A stretch of DNA of 64,000 nucleotides. It comes from Roseomonas sp. 18066 (GTDB lineage: Bacteria; Pseudomonadota; Alphaproteobacteria; Acetobacterales; Acetobacteraceae). Location: contig NZ_CACSJM010000006.1 in the NCBI RefSeq assembly GCF_902706185.1, positions 1 through 64,000 on the forward strand, written 5' to 3'. This document shows positions 28,329-37,399 of the stretch, one piece after another. The notes under the pieces are model-generated. The model saw only the letters and a program-made list of their open reading frames with translations. It did no database searches and was not told the origin of the DNA. The translations under genes were made by a program, and so were the position numbers. Position 1 is the first letter of the stretch, and each line of letters opens with the position of its first letter.

Positions 28329-29672
28329 TTGAAACGGCTTCTCGCCAGCCTGGCGATCCCTGTCATCGCCGTCCTTGCCGTCGGCGCCTGGTTCACGACC
28401 CGCATCCCGGCTTCGCCTTTCGACGGGCAAGGCAAATCCAGCCTATCCACGACGCTGGAACGCGGCGAATACGTAGCGCGGCTGGGTGACTGCGTCGCCT
28501 GCCACAGCACCGAACGCGGCGCGCCCTTTTCCGGCGGGCTGGCGATGGGCACGCCGCTGGGCACCATCTTCACCACCAACATCACGCCGGACAAGGCAAC
28601 GGGCATCGGCAGCTATACGCTGGCGCAATTCGACAATGCGGTGCGGCGCGGCGTGGGCCCGGACGGCCGGCGCCTCTACCCCGCCATGCCCTACCCGTCT
28701 TACGCGCGGCTCAGCGATGACGACGTCAAGGCGCTCTACGACTACTTCATGAACCACGTCCAGCCGGTGCAGCAGGCCAACCAGGCCAGCACCATCCCCT
28801 GGCCGATGAACATGCGCTGGCCGCTTGCCCTGTGGAGCGCCGCCTTCACCGACGGCAGGGTCTACCGCCCCGACCCGTCGCGGGACGCCTCGTGGAACCG
28901 GGGCGCCTATCTGGTCGAGGGACCAGGCCATTGCGGCAGCTGCCACACTCCCCGCGGCCTCGCGATGCAGGAGGAAGCCCTGGACGGGTCGGCCAAAGCC
29001 TATCTTTCCGGGGCGCTGCTGGACGGATGGTATGCGCCGAGCCTGCGCAATGACCACAATACCGGCCTCGGGCGCTGGAGCGAGGAGGACATCGTCGCCT
29101 ATCTGAAGCAGGGCCGTAACCGCCATGGCGTCGTCTTCGGCTCGATGATGGAGGCCTTCAACAACTCCACCCAGTTCATGACCGACGATGATCTGCAGGG
29201 TATCGCACGCTACCTGAAGTCCCTGCCGGGCGACCCTGACAGGGATGGCCCGCCCTGGCAGCCGGACAGCGCGACGACGCAGATGCTCAGCAGCGGTGCG
29301 GCGCCGGCGATGCCAGGGGCGGCAACCTACCTGGCCCGTTGCGCCAGCTGCCACGGGCGTGACGGCATGGGCCGGGGGGCGTGGATCCCGCCGCTGGCCG
29401 GGGCCACGTCGCTGCTGGCGCCGGATGCAAGCTCGGCAATCAACATCACCCTGAACGGTGGCGGCCGCGTGGTGGCCGGGGGCGTGTCCGACGCCTACCG
29501 CATGCCGGCACTGCGCAGCCAGCTATCGGACGGGCAGATTGCGGAGCTGCTGACCTTCCTGCGCGGCGCCTGGGGCAACAAGGCAGCAGCCGTGACCGCG
29601 GCGGAGGTTGGTACGCTGCGCCAGCACACCAACCCGGCGAGCAGCGAGGTGATCGTGCTGCAGATGCGCTGA
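28329..29672 (+). CDS. Membrane-anchored triheme cytochrome c
   Basis: A 447-residue protein with an N-terminal helix (LLASLAIPVIAVLAVGAWF) and three CxxCH haem sites: CVACH at 55-59, CGSCH at 202-206 and CASCH at 338-342. It resembles the cytochrome subunit of periplasmic alcohol/aldehyde dehydrogenases and would carry electrons from the IorAB enzyme upstream to quinone or an oxidase. The start is TTG, 90 bp after the IorB stop. It has no partner of this type near the second IorAB copy. Confidence 0.9.
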   Translation: MKRLLASLAIPVIAVLAVGAWFTTRIPASPFDGQGKSSLSTTLERGEYVARLGDCVACHSTERGAPFSGGLAMGTPLGTIFTTNITPDKATGIGSYTLAQFDNAVRRGVGPDGRRLYPAMPYPSYARLSDDDVKALYDYFMNHVQPVQQANQASTIPWPMNMRWPLALWSAAFTDGRVYRPDPSRDASWNRGAYLVEGPGHCGSCHTPRGLAMQEEALDGSAKAYLSGALLDGWYAPSLRNDHNTGLGRWSEEDIVAYLKQGRNRHGVVFGSMMEAFNNSTQFMTDDDLQGIARYLKSLPGDPDRDGPPWQPDSATTQMLSSGAAPAMPGAATYLARCASCHGRDGMGRGAWIPPLAGATSLLAPDASSAINITLNGGGRVVAGGVSDAYRMPALRSQLSDGQIAELLTFLRGAWGNKAAAVTAAEVGTLRQHTNPASSEVIVLQMR

Positions 29673-29738
29673 CACGCGCGCCGCCGCCAGCGCCGATGCG
29701 CCGGCGGTGGTCCAGGGTTGGCGCCAGGCGATCCTGTC

Positions 29739-30722
29739 CTAGTTCCGCGGCACCCCCGCATCCGCCAGAATTCGTCCCCATTTGCCAAGCTCGGTGGCAG
29801 CGAACTGCCCCATCTCCTCCGGTGATGAGGCGACGACGTCGATGCCCAGATTGCGGAAGAAGACCACGCCGGCGGGGCTGCGGATGGCCTCGACCAGCGC
29901 GCGGTTCAGCCGCTGCACCGCGGCATCGGGCGTGCCGGCCGGCGCGAAGATGCCGTTCCACGACGCGAAATCCATGCCCGCCAGGCCGGATTCCTGCATC
30001 GTCGGCAGGTCCGGCACCGCTTGGCTGCGGGTCTTCGTGGTCACTGCGATAGCCCGCAGGTCGCCGGTCTTCAGGTGCCCGGCAGTCGGCCCCAGATCCG
30101 TCACCACGAATTGCAGGCGCCCGCCCAGTAGATCCGTGATCGCCTCCGGCGTACCGCGATAGGAGATCTGCTCGCCGCGGATCCCCGCTAGCTTCAGCAG
30201 CAGGTGGGCCGCGGCCAAGCTTCCGGTGTTGCCGGTGCCAAAGTTCAGCGTGCCGCTGCTCTCCTTCGCATAGGCGATGAACTCCTGCAGGGTTCTGGCG
30301 GGGAATTTAGGCGAGACGAACAGGATCAGCGGGCTGGTGCCGATCAGCGTGACCGGCACGAAGTCGCGGATCGGATCATAGCCGGGATCGCGCAACAGAT
30401 GCGGATTGGCTGAATGCGTCGAGTTCGTCGCATAGAACAGCACGCTTCCATCACCCGGCATCCGGGCCGCGGACCGCGCGCCGATCGCGCCATTGGCCCC
30501 GGCCATGTTCTCCACCACGGTGGCCTGACCCAGCTTCTGTGCTGAATGCTCGCCCAGGAAGCGCGCCATCGCATCCGTGGCGCTGCCGGCAGGGAAAGGC
30601 ACGATGGCGCGGATCGGACGGCTGGACGGCGCCTGTGCCCCTGCCAGCCGCGGCGCGGCGGTCGCGGTGAGGGCAGCAGCCGCCAGCCGCAGCAGCCAGC
30701 GGCGCCCTGGATCGTTCTGCAT
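29739..30722 (-). CDS. Bug-family (TctC-like) periplasmic substrate-binding protein
   Basis: A 327-residue solute receptor with a signal peptide (RRWLLRLAAAALTATAA...AGAQA). Family markers are RAIVPFPAGSATD, VENMAGANGAIGA and the GTGNTGSLAA segment. Bug proteins bind carboxylates, often aromatic or dicarboxylic acids, for tripartite tricarboxylate transporters, though many are orphan; no TctA/TctB genes are in view. ATG at 30722 is supported by GAGGAAA upstream; the much longer frame to 31325 overlaps the CoA-transferase and is not used. Likely in one operon with the CoA-transferase, 44 bp upstream. Confidence 0.9.
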   Translation of the reverse strand: MQNDPGRRWLLRLAAAALTATAAPRLAGAQAPSSRPIRAIVPFPAGSATDAMARFLGEHSAQKLGQATVVENMAGANGAIGARSAARMPGDGSVLFYATNSTHSANPHLLRDPGYDPIRDFVPVTLIGTSPLILFVSPKFPARTLQEFIAYAKESSGTLNFGTGNTGSLAAAHLLLKLAGIRGEQISYRGTPEAITDLLGGRLQFVVTDLGPTAGHLKTGDLRAIAVTTKTRSQAVPDLPTMQESGLAGMDFASWNGIFAPAGTPDAAVQRLNRALVEAIRSPAGVVFFRNLGIDVVASSPEEMGQFAATELGKWGRILADAGVPRN

Positions 30723-30766
30723 GGTCGTTTCCTCAGGTCCGTTTTGGGACTCTGGTTGAGGGGGAG

Positions 30767-32008
30767 CTAGAGGACGCCTTCCGCGTGAAGGCGCTCGATG
30801 TCGGTGGCGGAAAAGCCGAGCCAGTCGCCGAAGACGGCGCCGGTATCGCGCCCGATCTCGCCGGCAGGATCGATCTGCGGCAGGTCCGAGCCGTCGAAGC
30901 GAAGCGGTGAATTGGGCAGCACGACGCGGCCCAGCACCGGGTGGTCCACCCATTCCAGCGCGCGTCGGCTGTGCATATGCGCGTCGGTCGCGACCTCGCC
31001 CAGGTCGCGTACCGGGGCGCAGGGCACGCGGTGCCGCACCAGCAGCGCGTGCAGATCGTCGCGCCGGAAGCCTGCGGTGAAGGCGCTGACGATCTCGTCC
31101 ACCTCCGCCATGCGAGCCACGCGATCCTTCAGGCTGGCATAGCGTTGATCGGCGCCGAGGTCGGTGCGTCCCATCGCCTGCAGCAGCGAATGCCAATGCG
31201 CCTCGCCGACGCAGATGATGGCCAGATGGCCGTCTTGCGTGGGGTAGACGTTGTAGGGACACTCGGCGAGGCCGCCATGCTGGTTGCCGGTGCGCGCCGG
31301 GACCGCTCCTTTGGTGGAGTACCAAAGGCCGAGGCTGGAACTGAGCGAAGCATACACCGCCTCCTGCATGGCGACCTCGACGAGACGGCCGCGTCCGGTT
31401 CGCTCCCGCTCGAACAGCGCGGTGACCAGGGCGCCGTAGAGATGCACGCCGCCGAGGAAATCACACAGCGCTGGGCCGGCCTTGACCGGTGGGCGGTCCG
31501 GAAAGCCGGTGATCGACATGATCCCGGTCATCGCCTGCACCGTCAGATCCATGGCCGGCTTGTCGCGGTTCGGCCCCGACAGGCCATAGCCGGAGCCCTG
31601 CGCATAGATCAGCCGCGGATTGATCTGGCTGAGCACCTCGAATCCGGCGCCCAGCCGGTCCATGGCGCCGGGGGCGAAGTTCTCCAGCAGCACATCCGCC
31701 CGCGCTACCATCTGCTTAAGGAGGTCGAGCCCCGCCGGCGTCTTAAGGTTGATTGTCACGAACTGCTTGTTGGAGTTCAGCATGGCGAAGGGCAGCGCGC
31801 CGCCGCCCACTGAGCCACGCCTGCGCAGATGCTCGCCCCCGGGCGGCTCCACCTTGATCACCCGGGCGCCCGCCATGGCCAGCAGGAAGCCGCAATATGG
31901 GCCGTTATAGATTTGCCCAAGATCCAGCACCGTCACCCCGGCCAGCGGCAGGGCGCGCGACTCCTGCTGCGGCACCGCGGCCTGCGGCTGGCCCTCGTCC
32001 TGGCCCAT
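30767..32008 (-). CDS. CaiB/BaiF family class III CoA-transferase
   Basis: A 413-residue enzyme that moves CoA between acids to activate a carboxylic substrate. It has the N-terminal LDLGQIYNGPYCGFLLAMAGA and VKVEPPGGE blocks, and the MDLTVQAMTG motif, in which the Asp should form the acyl anhydride intermediate. Between the GntR gene and the Bug gene on the same strand, it probably primes the acid for the acyl-CoA dehydrogenase encoded divergently. Confidence 0.92.
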   Translation of the reverse strand: MGQDEGQPQAAVPQQESRALPLAGVTVLDLGQIYNGPYCGFLLAMAGARVIKVEPPGGEHLRRRGSVGGGALPFAMLNSNKQFVTINLKTPAGLDLLKQMVARADVLLENFAPGAMDRLGAGFEVLSQINPRLIYAQGSGYGLSGPNRDKPAMDLTVQAMTGIMSITGFPDRPPVKAGPALCDFLGGVHLYGALVTALFERERTGRGRLVEVAMQEAVYASLSSSLGLWYSTKGAVPARTGNQHGGLAECPYNVYPTQDGHLAIICVGEAHWHSLLQAMGRTDLGADQRYASLKDRVARMAEVDEIVSAFTAGFRRDDLHALLVRHRVPCAPVRDLGEVATDAHMHSRRALEWVDHPVLGRVVLPNSPLRFDGSDLPQIDPAGEIGRDTGAVFGDWLGFSATDIERLHAEGVL

Positions 32009-32049
32009 GCATCCTCCCTCTGCCGCCTTGAGCGGCTCGTTGTCGCCTT

Positions 32050-32065
32050 GCCGCCTTGAGGCGGC
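32050..32065. repeat. GC-rich hairpin between gntR-like and CoA-transferase genes
   Basis: GCCGCC-TTGA-GGCGGC is a perfect hairpin. An imperfect copy (GCCGCCTTGAGCGGC) lies just to the left (around 32020-32035). It may partly terminate the regulator transcript. Confidence 0.4.
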
Positions 32066-32113
32066 TTGTCGTCACCAGGACCTGCATCCCGGGAAGTCGG
32101 TGCCGGAAGCGCC

Positions 32114-32860
32114 TCAGACCTCCAGGTCGGGCGGCGCCTGCGGTTTGATATGCGCCACATAGGCGTCGAGGTGCCGCGCCATCCGGCGCGCCGCCGCCTC
32201 TCCATCACCCTTCTGGATCGCGTCGAGGATGCGGCGATGGACGCGCCGCACCGCGACGCGCACTTCGGGCAGGTTGTAGGGCTCCTCGAGTCCTGTCGCC
32301 TCGTGCATCAGGCTGCTGACCGCCTTCCAGATGCCGATCAGCAGCTCGTTGCGGCTGGCGACAACCACTGCCAGGTGCCAGTCGACGTTCATATGCGTCC
32401 AGGCGGAGACACCGACGGAATCATCCTCGAAGCGGGCCTGGATCTGCGCCAGCCGGGCGAGGTCTTCCTCCGTGCGGTTCAGCGCCGCCAACCGCGCCAG
32501 CTGCGGCTCGATCGCGCTGCGGGTTTCCAGCAGCGCGCCGAAGCGCACCCGCTGCCCACGGGTGAACAGCCGGATGGACCGCTCCAGCATGTCGGCCCCT
32601 GGCAAATGCGGCACGGATCCGCCACCGCGGCCGGAGCGGGTGCGCACCAGGCCCTCCACTTCCAGCAAGCGCAGCGCCTCGCGCACCGAGGCGCGGCTGA
32701 CGCCCGACATGTCGGCCAGCGCCCGCTCGTTCGGCAGCGGCGCGCCCTCGGCCAGGGCACCGGTCAGGATGCCCTCCCGCAGCCTGTCGGCCAGGACGTT
32801 GGAGGCCTTCTGGGCCTGCACGCCCGTCAGCAGTGATCGCATCGGCGAGGTTTGGTCCAT
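32114..32860 (-). CDS. GntR family regulator, FadR/FCD subfamily
   Basis: 248 residues: an N-terminal winged helix (LREGILTGALAEGAPLPNERALADMSGVSRASVREALRLL in pieces, about 28-66) and a C-terminal all-helical FCD ligand domain, in which Asp and His residues bind a metal and an organic acid. It is divergent from the acyl-CoA dehydrogenase operon and upstream of the CoA-transferase/Bug genes, with GTNNNAC palindromes in between, so it most likely represses both until a pathway acid binds. Confidence 0.9.
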   Translation of the reverse strand: MDQTSPMRSLLTGVQAQKASNVLADRLREGILTGALAEGAPLPNERALADMSGVSRASVREALRLLEVEGLVRTRSGRGGGSVPHLPGADMLERSIRLFTRGQRVRFGALLETRSAIEPQLARLAALNRTEEDLARLAQIQARFEDDSVGVSAWTHMNVDWHLAVVVASRNELLIGIWKAVSSLMHEATGLEEPYNLPEVRVAVRRVHRRILDAIQKGDGEAAARRMARHLDAYVAHIKPQAPPDLEV

Positions 32861-32899
32861 GCGCCCATCATAAGCAGCGGCATCGGTCCGTCAATTATT

Positions 32900-32929
32900 A
32901 AAGGTCAGACCTTTATTGACTGTCTGACC
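32900..32929. promoter_or_regulatory. GntR operator region
   Basis: AAAGGTC-A-GACCTTT (32900-32914) is a perfect palindrome, and GGTCAGAC (32903-32910) also pairs with GTCTGACC (32922-32929). Both contain GTNNNAC, the core of FadR-type sites. It lies 40 bp from the regulator start and 62 bp from the dehydrogenase start. Confidence 0.7.
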
Positions 32930-32990
32930 CGACCATGCTCCGGTGCGGTCAACGGCGCGCCGGACAGGAAGGGCGCGGGGAGGAAGATCC

Positions 32991-34175
32991 ATGGAGAAAG
33001 ACGCCGCATTGGGTGCGTGGGAACTGCCCCACGAGCTGCGGATGCTGCGCGACAGCGTGCGCCGCTTCATGCAGGAGGAAGTGCGCCCGGCCGAGGATGG
33101 GCTGCCCCATGATGCGACCCGGCTGCCTGCGGAAACGCTGAAGCGGCTCCAGGCCAAGGCCCGGCCGCTCGGGCTGTGGCAGATCGAGTCGCCTGCCGAA
33201 TGGGGCGGTGCGGGGCTGGGCCTTCTGGGGCAGGCGGTCGTTGCCGAAGAGTCCTCCCAGTGCAAGATGGGCGCCTATATCCCGGCCGGGCATGCCTTCG
33301 GCTGGGATCCGCCGAACGTCATCTTCCGCGGCACCGAGGATCAGATACGGCGCTACGCGGTGCCGGTGATGGAAAGCGGCGACAAGAGCTTCGTCGCCAT
33401 CTCCGAGCCCGGCGGCGGATCGGATCCGGGTCGCGCCATCGAGACGCGCGCCGAGCGCCGCGGCGATCGCTACATCCTCAACGGCACGAAGACCTGGATC
33501 TCCGGCGTCGGCGATTCAGACTGGGGCGTGCTGTTCGCGCGCACCGGGCCCGGCAAGGGGCGCGACGGCATCACCGCCTTTGTCGTGGAGAAAGGCTTCA
33601 AGGGCTTCTCCTACAAACCAATCCCGGTGATCCGCAGCTATTCGCCCTACGAGATCAGCCTGGTCGATTGCGAGGTGCCGGTGGAGAACCGGCTGGGCGA
33701 GGAAGGCGGCGGCTTCAAGCTGGCCGAAACCTGGCTAGTGCATGCCCGCGTCCCTTATGCGGCGGCGGTGATCGGCGTGGCCCAGGCGGCCCTGGCCTTG
33801 GCCATCGACTGGGCGCGCAACCGCGAGGTGTTCCGCAGCAAGCTGGCGGACAAGCAGGCGATCCAATGGATGATCGCCGATTCCGAGATCGAGCTGCGGG
33901 CCGCGCGGCTGCTGGTCTACCAGGCGGCTTGGCACGGCGACCTCGGTCGCGACATCAAGATGGAGACCTCCATTGCCAAGGTCTACGCGACCGAGGCCGC
34001 GGGACGCGTCGTCGACCGCTGCATGCAGATCTTCGGCGGTCTCGGCGTCGCCCAGGAAATGCCGCTGGAGCGTTGGTATCGCGAATTGCGGATCAAGCGG
34101 ATCGGTGAAGGGCCGTCCGAGGTCCACCGCATGGTGGTCTCGCGCGAGCTGCTGAACAGCCAGACCAGGAGCTAG
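32991..34175 (+). CDS. Acyl-CoA dehydrogenase
   Basis: A 394-residue FAD enzyme that makes the alpha-beta double bond of an acyl-CoA. FAD-binding segments FVAISEPGGGSDPG and TKTWISGVGDSDW and the C-terminal RIGEGPSEVHRMVV are present; the Glu in the last motif is the likely base. ATG at 32991 has GAGGAAG upstream and begins the folded domain; the frame is open to 32943. First gene of a tight five-gene operon divergent from the GntR gene. Confidence 0.92.
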   Translation: MEKDAALGAWELPHELRMLRDSVRRFMQEEVRPAEDGLPHDATRLPAETLKRLQAKARPLGLWQIESPAEWGGAGLGLLGQAVVAEESSQCKMGAYIPAGHAFGWDPPNVIFRGTEDQIRRYAVPVMESGDKSFVAISEPGGGSDPGRAIETRAERRGDRYILNGTKTWISGVGDSDWGVLFARTGPGKGRDGITAFVVEKGFKGFSYKPIPVIRSYSPYEISLVDCEVPVENRLGEEGGGFKLAETWLVHARVPYAAAVIGVAQAALALAIDWARNREVFRSKLADKQAIQWMIADSEIELRAARLLVYQAAWHGDLGRDIKMETSIAKVYATEAAGRVVDRCMQIFGGLGVAQEMPLERWYRELRIKRIGEGPSEVHRMVVSRELLNSQTRS

Positions 34176-34180
34176 CCCTT

Positions 34181-34957
34181 ATGTCGATCGACTTCACGCT
34201 CGATGATGGGGGGATCGCGACCATCGTCATCAACCGCCCCGACCGCATGAACGCCATGGACGCCGAGCATTACCGCGGCCTGTCCGAAGCGTGGCAGCGG
34301 GTGCGCGACGACCCGGCGGTGCGCGTCGCCATCGTCACCGGCGCGGGGGAAAAGTCCTTCAGCGCCGGCGCCGACATCAAGAGCTTCCTGACCGCACCGC
34401 CAACCTTCTCCGATATGTGGCTGACGCAGAAGGACCAGCTGCTGAACCGTGGGCTGGAAGTGTGGAAGCCCATCATCGCCGCGGTGAACGGCTATTGCCT
34501 GGCGGGCGGCATGACGCTGCTGATGGCGACCGACATCCGCATCGCCGCCACGCATGCGACCTTCAACGTCGCGGAGGTGAAGCGCGGTATCGTGCCCGGC
34601 AATGGCGGCACCCAGCGCATCCTGGAACAGCTGCCCTACCCCATCGCCATGGAAATGCTGCTGACCGGCGACGCCATTGACGCCGCGCGCGCGGCGCAGT
34701 TCGGGCTGGTCAATGCCGTGGTGCCGATGGCGGAGCTGATGGCGACGGCGCGGCGCTATGCCGAACGCATCGCCGCCAATGCGCCGCTGGCAGTGCAGGC
34801 GGCGAAGGAGCTGGCGGTTCGTTCCCGCGACGTCGATCGCGGCACCGGGCTGCGCATGGAAAGCCTGGTCAACCGGCTGCTGCAATGCACCGCCGATGCG
34901 ACGGAAGGCCCCGCCGCCTTCGCCGCCAAGCGGCCGCCGCAGTTCCGCGGGGCGTGA
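34181..34957 (+). CDS. Enoyl-CoA hydratase/isomerase
   Basis: A 258-residue crotonase-fold protein. The oxyanion-hole segments (SFSAGADIKSF and NGYCLAGGMTLL) and both hydratase glutamates, in FNVAEVKRGIVPGNGG and AMEMLLTGD, are conserved, so true hydration activity is likely. It starts 5 bp after the dehydrogenase stop and is the second beta-oxidation step of the operon. Confidence 0.92.
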   Translation: MSIDFTLDDGGIATIVINRPDRMNAMDAEHYRGLSEAWQRVRDDPAVRVAIVTGAGEKSFSAGADIKSFLTAPPTFSDMWLTQKDQLLNRGLEVWKPIIAAVNGYCLAGGMTLLMATDIRIAATHATFNVAEVKRGIVPGNGGTQRILEQLPYPIAMEMLLTGDAIDAARAAQFGLVNAVVPMAELMATARRYAERIAANAPLAVQAAKELAVRSRDVDRGTGLRMESLVNRLLQCTADATEGPAAFAAKRPPQFRGA

Positions 34958-34960
34958 GCC

Positions 34961-36085
34961 ATGGCGCACCGCATGGTCATCGCCGGCATCGGCCAGACCG
35001 AATACGGCCGGCATCCCGGGCGTGACACGCTGTCCCTGAATGTCGAGGCCTGCCGCAAGGCCCTGTCCGATGCCGGCATCGCCAAATGCGCGGTGGACGG
35101 GTTGCTGGTGAAGGTGCCCACCTCCCGCTACGAGGCGATGTACGGGCAGAAGCTGGCCGAGGCGATGCGGTTGCAGCCACGGGTCGGCGGCGTCTGGGAC
35201 CAGGGCGGCGCGGCGCCGATCAGCATGATCTCCTTCGCTTGCATGGCGATCGAGGCCGGGCAATGCGAGGTGGCCATCGTCGCCCTGGCCGACAATCCCA
35301 AGACCGGCACCCGCCAGGCCTATGAGAAGGGCTGGGGCGATGATGCCGTGCACGGCTGGTTCGGCGTGGCGGCCGGCTACGGCATGATCCTTCAACGTCA
35401 CATGCAGGCCTATGGCACGCGGCCGGAGCAGCTCGGCGCCATTGCTATCGCCTGTCGCAACAACGGTGCGCGCAACCCGCATGCGCAACTCCGCAAGCCG
35501 TTGACCATGGACGACTACATGGCGTCCCCCATGATCGTGGAACCGCTGCGGCGTGACGACATCTGCCTGGTCTCCGACGGCGCCTCGGCCGTGGTGGTGA
35601 TGCGCGAGGACCGCGCCCGCCAGCTGGGCGTCGCGACACCGGTGCCGATCCTGGGTTACGGCCAGGCGCATACCTCCTGGGACGTGGCGCTTCGCCCGGA
35701 CCTGACCAGCACGGCGGCGCGGCAATCGGCGAAGACCGCCTTTGCCATGGCCGGGCTGGCGCCCGCCGATATCGACGTGGCGCAGATCTATGACTGCTAC
35801 ACCGTCGCCGTGCTGATGACGCTGGAAGACTACGGTTTCTGCGCCAAGGGCCAGTCGGGCCGCTTCGTCGAGGCTGGCGGCATCGAACTGGGCGGCACGC
35901 TGCCGATCAACACCAGCGGCGGCCTGCTCTCCGAGACCGGCCTGCCCGGATTGCAGATGGTGATCGAGGGGGTGCGGCAGATGCGGGGCAGCTCGTGCAA
36001 CCAGGTCGCCGATGCGCGCCGCTGCCTGGTCAGCAACCAGGGCGGCATGATGACCACGCACGCCACCATGATCCTGGGACGCTAG
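34961..36085 (+). CDS. Thiolase-like protein lacking the nucleophilic Cys (SCPx/Ltp2-like)
   Basis: A 374-residue thiolase-fold protein. Where thiolases have the acyl-accepting Cys (the NxxCSSG motif), this one reads DQGGAAPISM, so a normal thiolytic mechanism is unlikely. The C-terminal half keeps family features: IYDCYTVAVLMTLEDYGF, NTSGGLLSETG and TTHATMILGR. Proteins of this type together with a DUF35 partner act as retro-aldolases on side-chain acyl-CoAs (Ltp2 with ChsH2). The DUF35 gene follows after 2 bp. Carbon-carbon cleavage without CoA addition is the inferred role. Confidence 0.8.
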   Translation: MAHRMVIAGIGQTEYGRHPGRDTLSLNVEACRKALSDAGIAKCAVDGLLVKVPTSRYEAMYGQKLAEAMRLQPRVGGVWDQGGAAPISMISFACMAIEAGQCEVAIVALADNPKTGTRQAYEKGWGDDAVHGWFGVAAGYGMILQRHMQAYGTRPEQLGAIAIACRNNGARNPHAQLRKPLTMDDYMASPMIVEPLRRDDICLVSDGASAVVVMREDRARQLGVATPVPILGYGQAHTSWDVALRPDLTSTAARQSAKTAFAMAGLAPADIDVAQIYDCYTVAVLMTLEDYGFCAKGQSGRFVEAGGIELGGTLPINTSGGLLSETGLPGLQMVIEGVRQMRGSSCNQVADARRCLVSNQGGMMTTHATMILGR

Positions 36086-36087
36086 CC

Positions 36088-36486
36088 ATGGCGGATTTTC
36101 CGGCGCCCGAACGCACGCCGCTGACCGAACCCTATTGGGCCGCGCTGCAGGAAGGCCGGCTGACCTTCCAGCGCTGCCAGCAATGCCGGCATGCCTGGCT
36201 GCCGCCGAGGGGTGAGTGCCCGGAATGCCTGGAGGCGGATTGGGCCTGGGAGCAGGCCTCCGGTGCCGGCCGCCTGGTCAGCTGGGTCATCTATCACCGC
36301 GCCTTCCACGACTGGTTCCGTGACCTGGTGCCCTACAACGTCGCCATCGTCGAGCTGGAGGAAGGGCCGCGGCTGATCAGCAGCGTGCTGCCGCCCGGCC
36401 CCGCGCGCATCGACCAGAAGCTGGCGCTGGAGATCGGCGCGGTCGCCGGGATGAACGTGCCGCGCTTCCGCTGCATCGCTGAATAA
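36088..36486 (+). CDS. DUF35 zinc-ribbon/OB-fold protein
   Basis: 132 residues with a rubredoxin-like zinc ribbon (CQQC...CPEC, about 31-48) followed by an OB-fold. Such proteins pair with thiolase-like proteins or MaoC hydratases and may bind the CoA moiety. Directly downstream of the thiolase-like gene, it is probably its obligate partner. Confidence 0.9.
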   Translation: MADFPAPERTPLTEPYWAALQEGRLTFQRCQQCRHAWLPPRGECPECLEADWAWEQASGAGRLVSWVIYHRAFHDWFRDLVPYNVAIVELEEGPRLISSVLPPGPARIDQKLALEIGAVAGMNVPRFRCIAE

Positions 36487-36502
36487 GGACAGGGAGAACC
36501 CC

Positions 36503-37348
36503 ATGACCGGCACTGACTCCTGGCTGATCACCGGCTGCTCCAGCGGCTTCGGGCGGGAGATCGCGCTGGAGGCGATCCGGCGTGGCTTCGATGTTGCCGC
36601 CACCGCCCGGCGGGTGGAGGAGATCGCCGATCTGGTGGCGCTGGCGCCGGATCGGGTCGTCGCCCTGCCGCTCGACGTCACGCAGCCGGTGCAGCGCGAA
36701 GCCTGCGTGGCGGCGGTGACCCAGCGCTTCGGCGGCATCGGGACGCTGGTCAACAATGCCGGCCGCGGCTACCTGGCCGCCATCGAGGAGGGCCGCATGG
36801 AAGATGTGCGGCAGCTCTTCGAGGTCAATCTCTTCGCACCACTGGAACTAACCAGGCTGGTGCTGCCGGGGATGCGGCAGCGCGGCCAGGGCCGCATCGT
36901 CAATATCTCCTCGATTGGCGGGCTGGTCGCCAATCCCGGCTCCGGCTTCTACGCTTCGACCAAATTCGCGCTGGAGGGCTGGTCGGAGGCGCTGTCGAAG
37001 GAGGTGGCGCCGCTCGGCCTGCAGGTGATGCTGGTGGAGCCGGGTCCGTTCCGCACCGCCTGGAACGACCGCTCCCTGGCGCGGGGACAGGCGGAGCTCG
37101 CCGATTACGCCGGCACCGCGGGGCAGCGGATGCGCGAACTGGGTGATCCTGCGCGGCAACAGCCTGGCGATCCGGCGCGGGCTGCGGAGGTCATCCTGGA
37201 CGCGGCCCTGGCGGCCTCGCCACCGGCGCGGCTGGTGCTGGGTGCCTCGGCGATGCGTAGCGCCCGGGCAAAGCTCGCGGCCCTGGCCTCGGACCTGGAC
37301 GCCTGGGAAGCCGCTTCCGGCGCCACCGACTTCGCCGACGCGTCGTGA
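36503..37348 (+). CDS. SDR family oxidoreductase
   Basis: A 281-residue classical short-chain dehydrogenase: NAD(P) motif TGCSSGFGREIA, NNAGRG, catalytic Ser in NISSIGG and YASTK. It follows the DUF35 gene by 16 bp and ends the operon, perhaps oxidising or reducing the carbonyl product. The tail (ILDAALAASPPARLVLG) is typical of broad-specificity SDRs, so the substrate stays open. Confidence 0.9.
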   Translation: MTGTDSWLITGCSSGFGREIALEAIRRGFDVAATARRVEEIADLVALAPDRVVALPLDVTQPVQREACVAAVTQRFGGIGTLVNNAGRGYLAAIEEGRMEDVRQLFEVNLFAPLELTRLVLPGMRQRGQGRIVNISSIGGLVANPGSGFYASTKFALEGWSEALSKEVAPLGLQVMLVEPGPFRTAWNDRSLARGQAELADYAGTAGQRMRELGDPARQQPGDPARAAEVILDAALAASPPARLVLGASAMRSARAKLAALASDLDAWEAASGATDFADAS

Positions 37349-37399
37349 GGCGCTGCTGTTGCGCGGCGCGGCAGGGACGCCCGCCGCGCCGAGCTCAGT

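Noticed and set aside
30723-31325. Upstream extension of the Bug receptor frame
   Set aside because: It overlaps the CoA-transferase and would bury the signal peptide.
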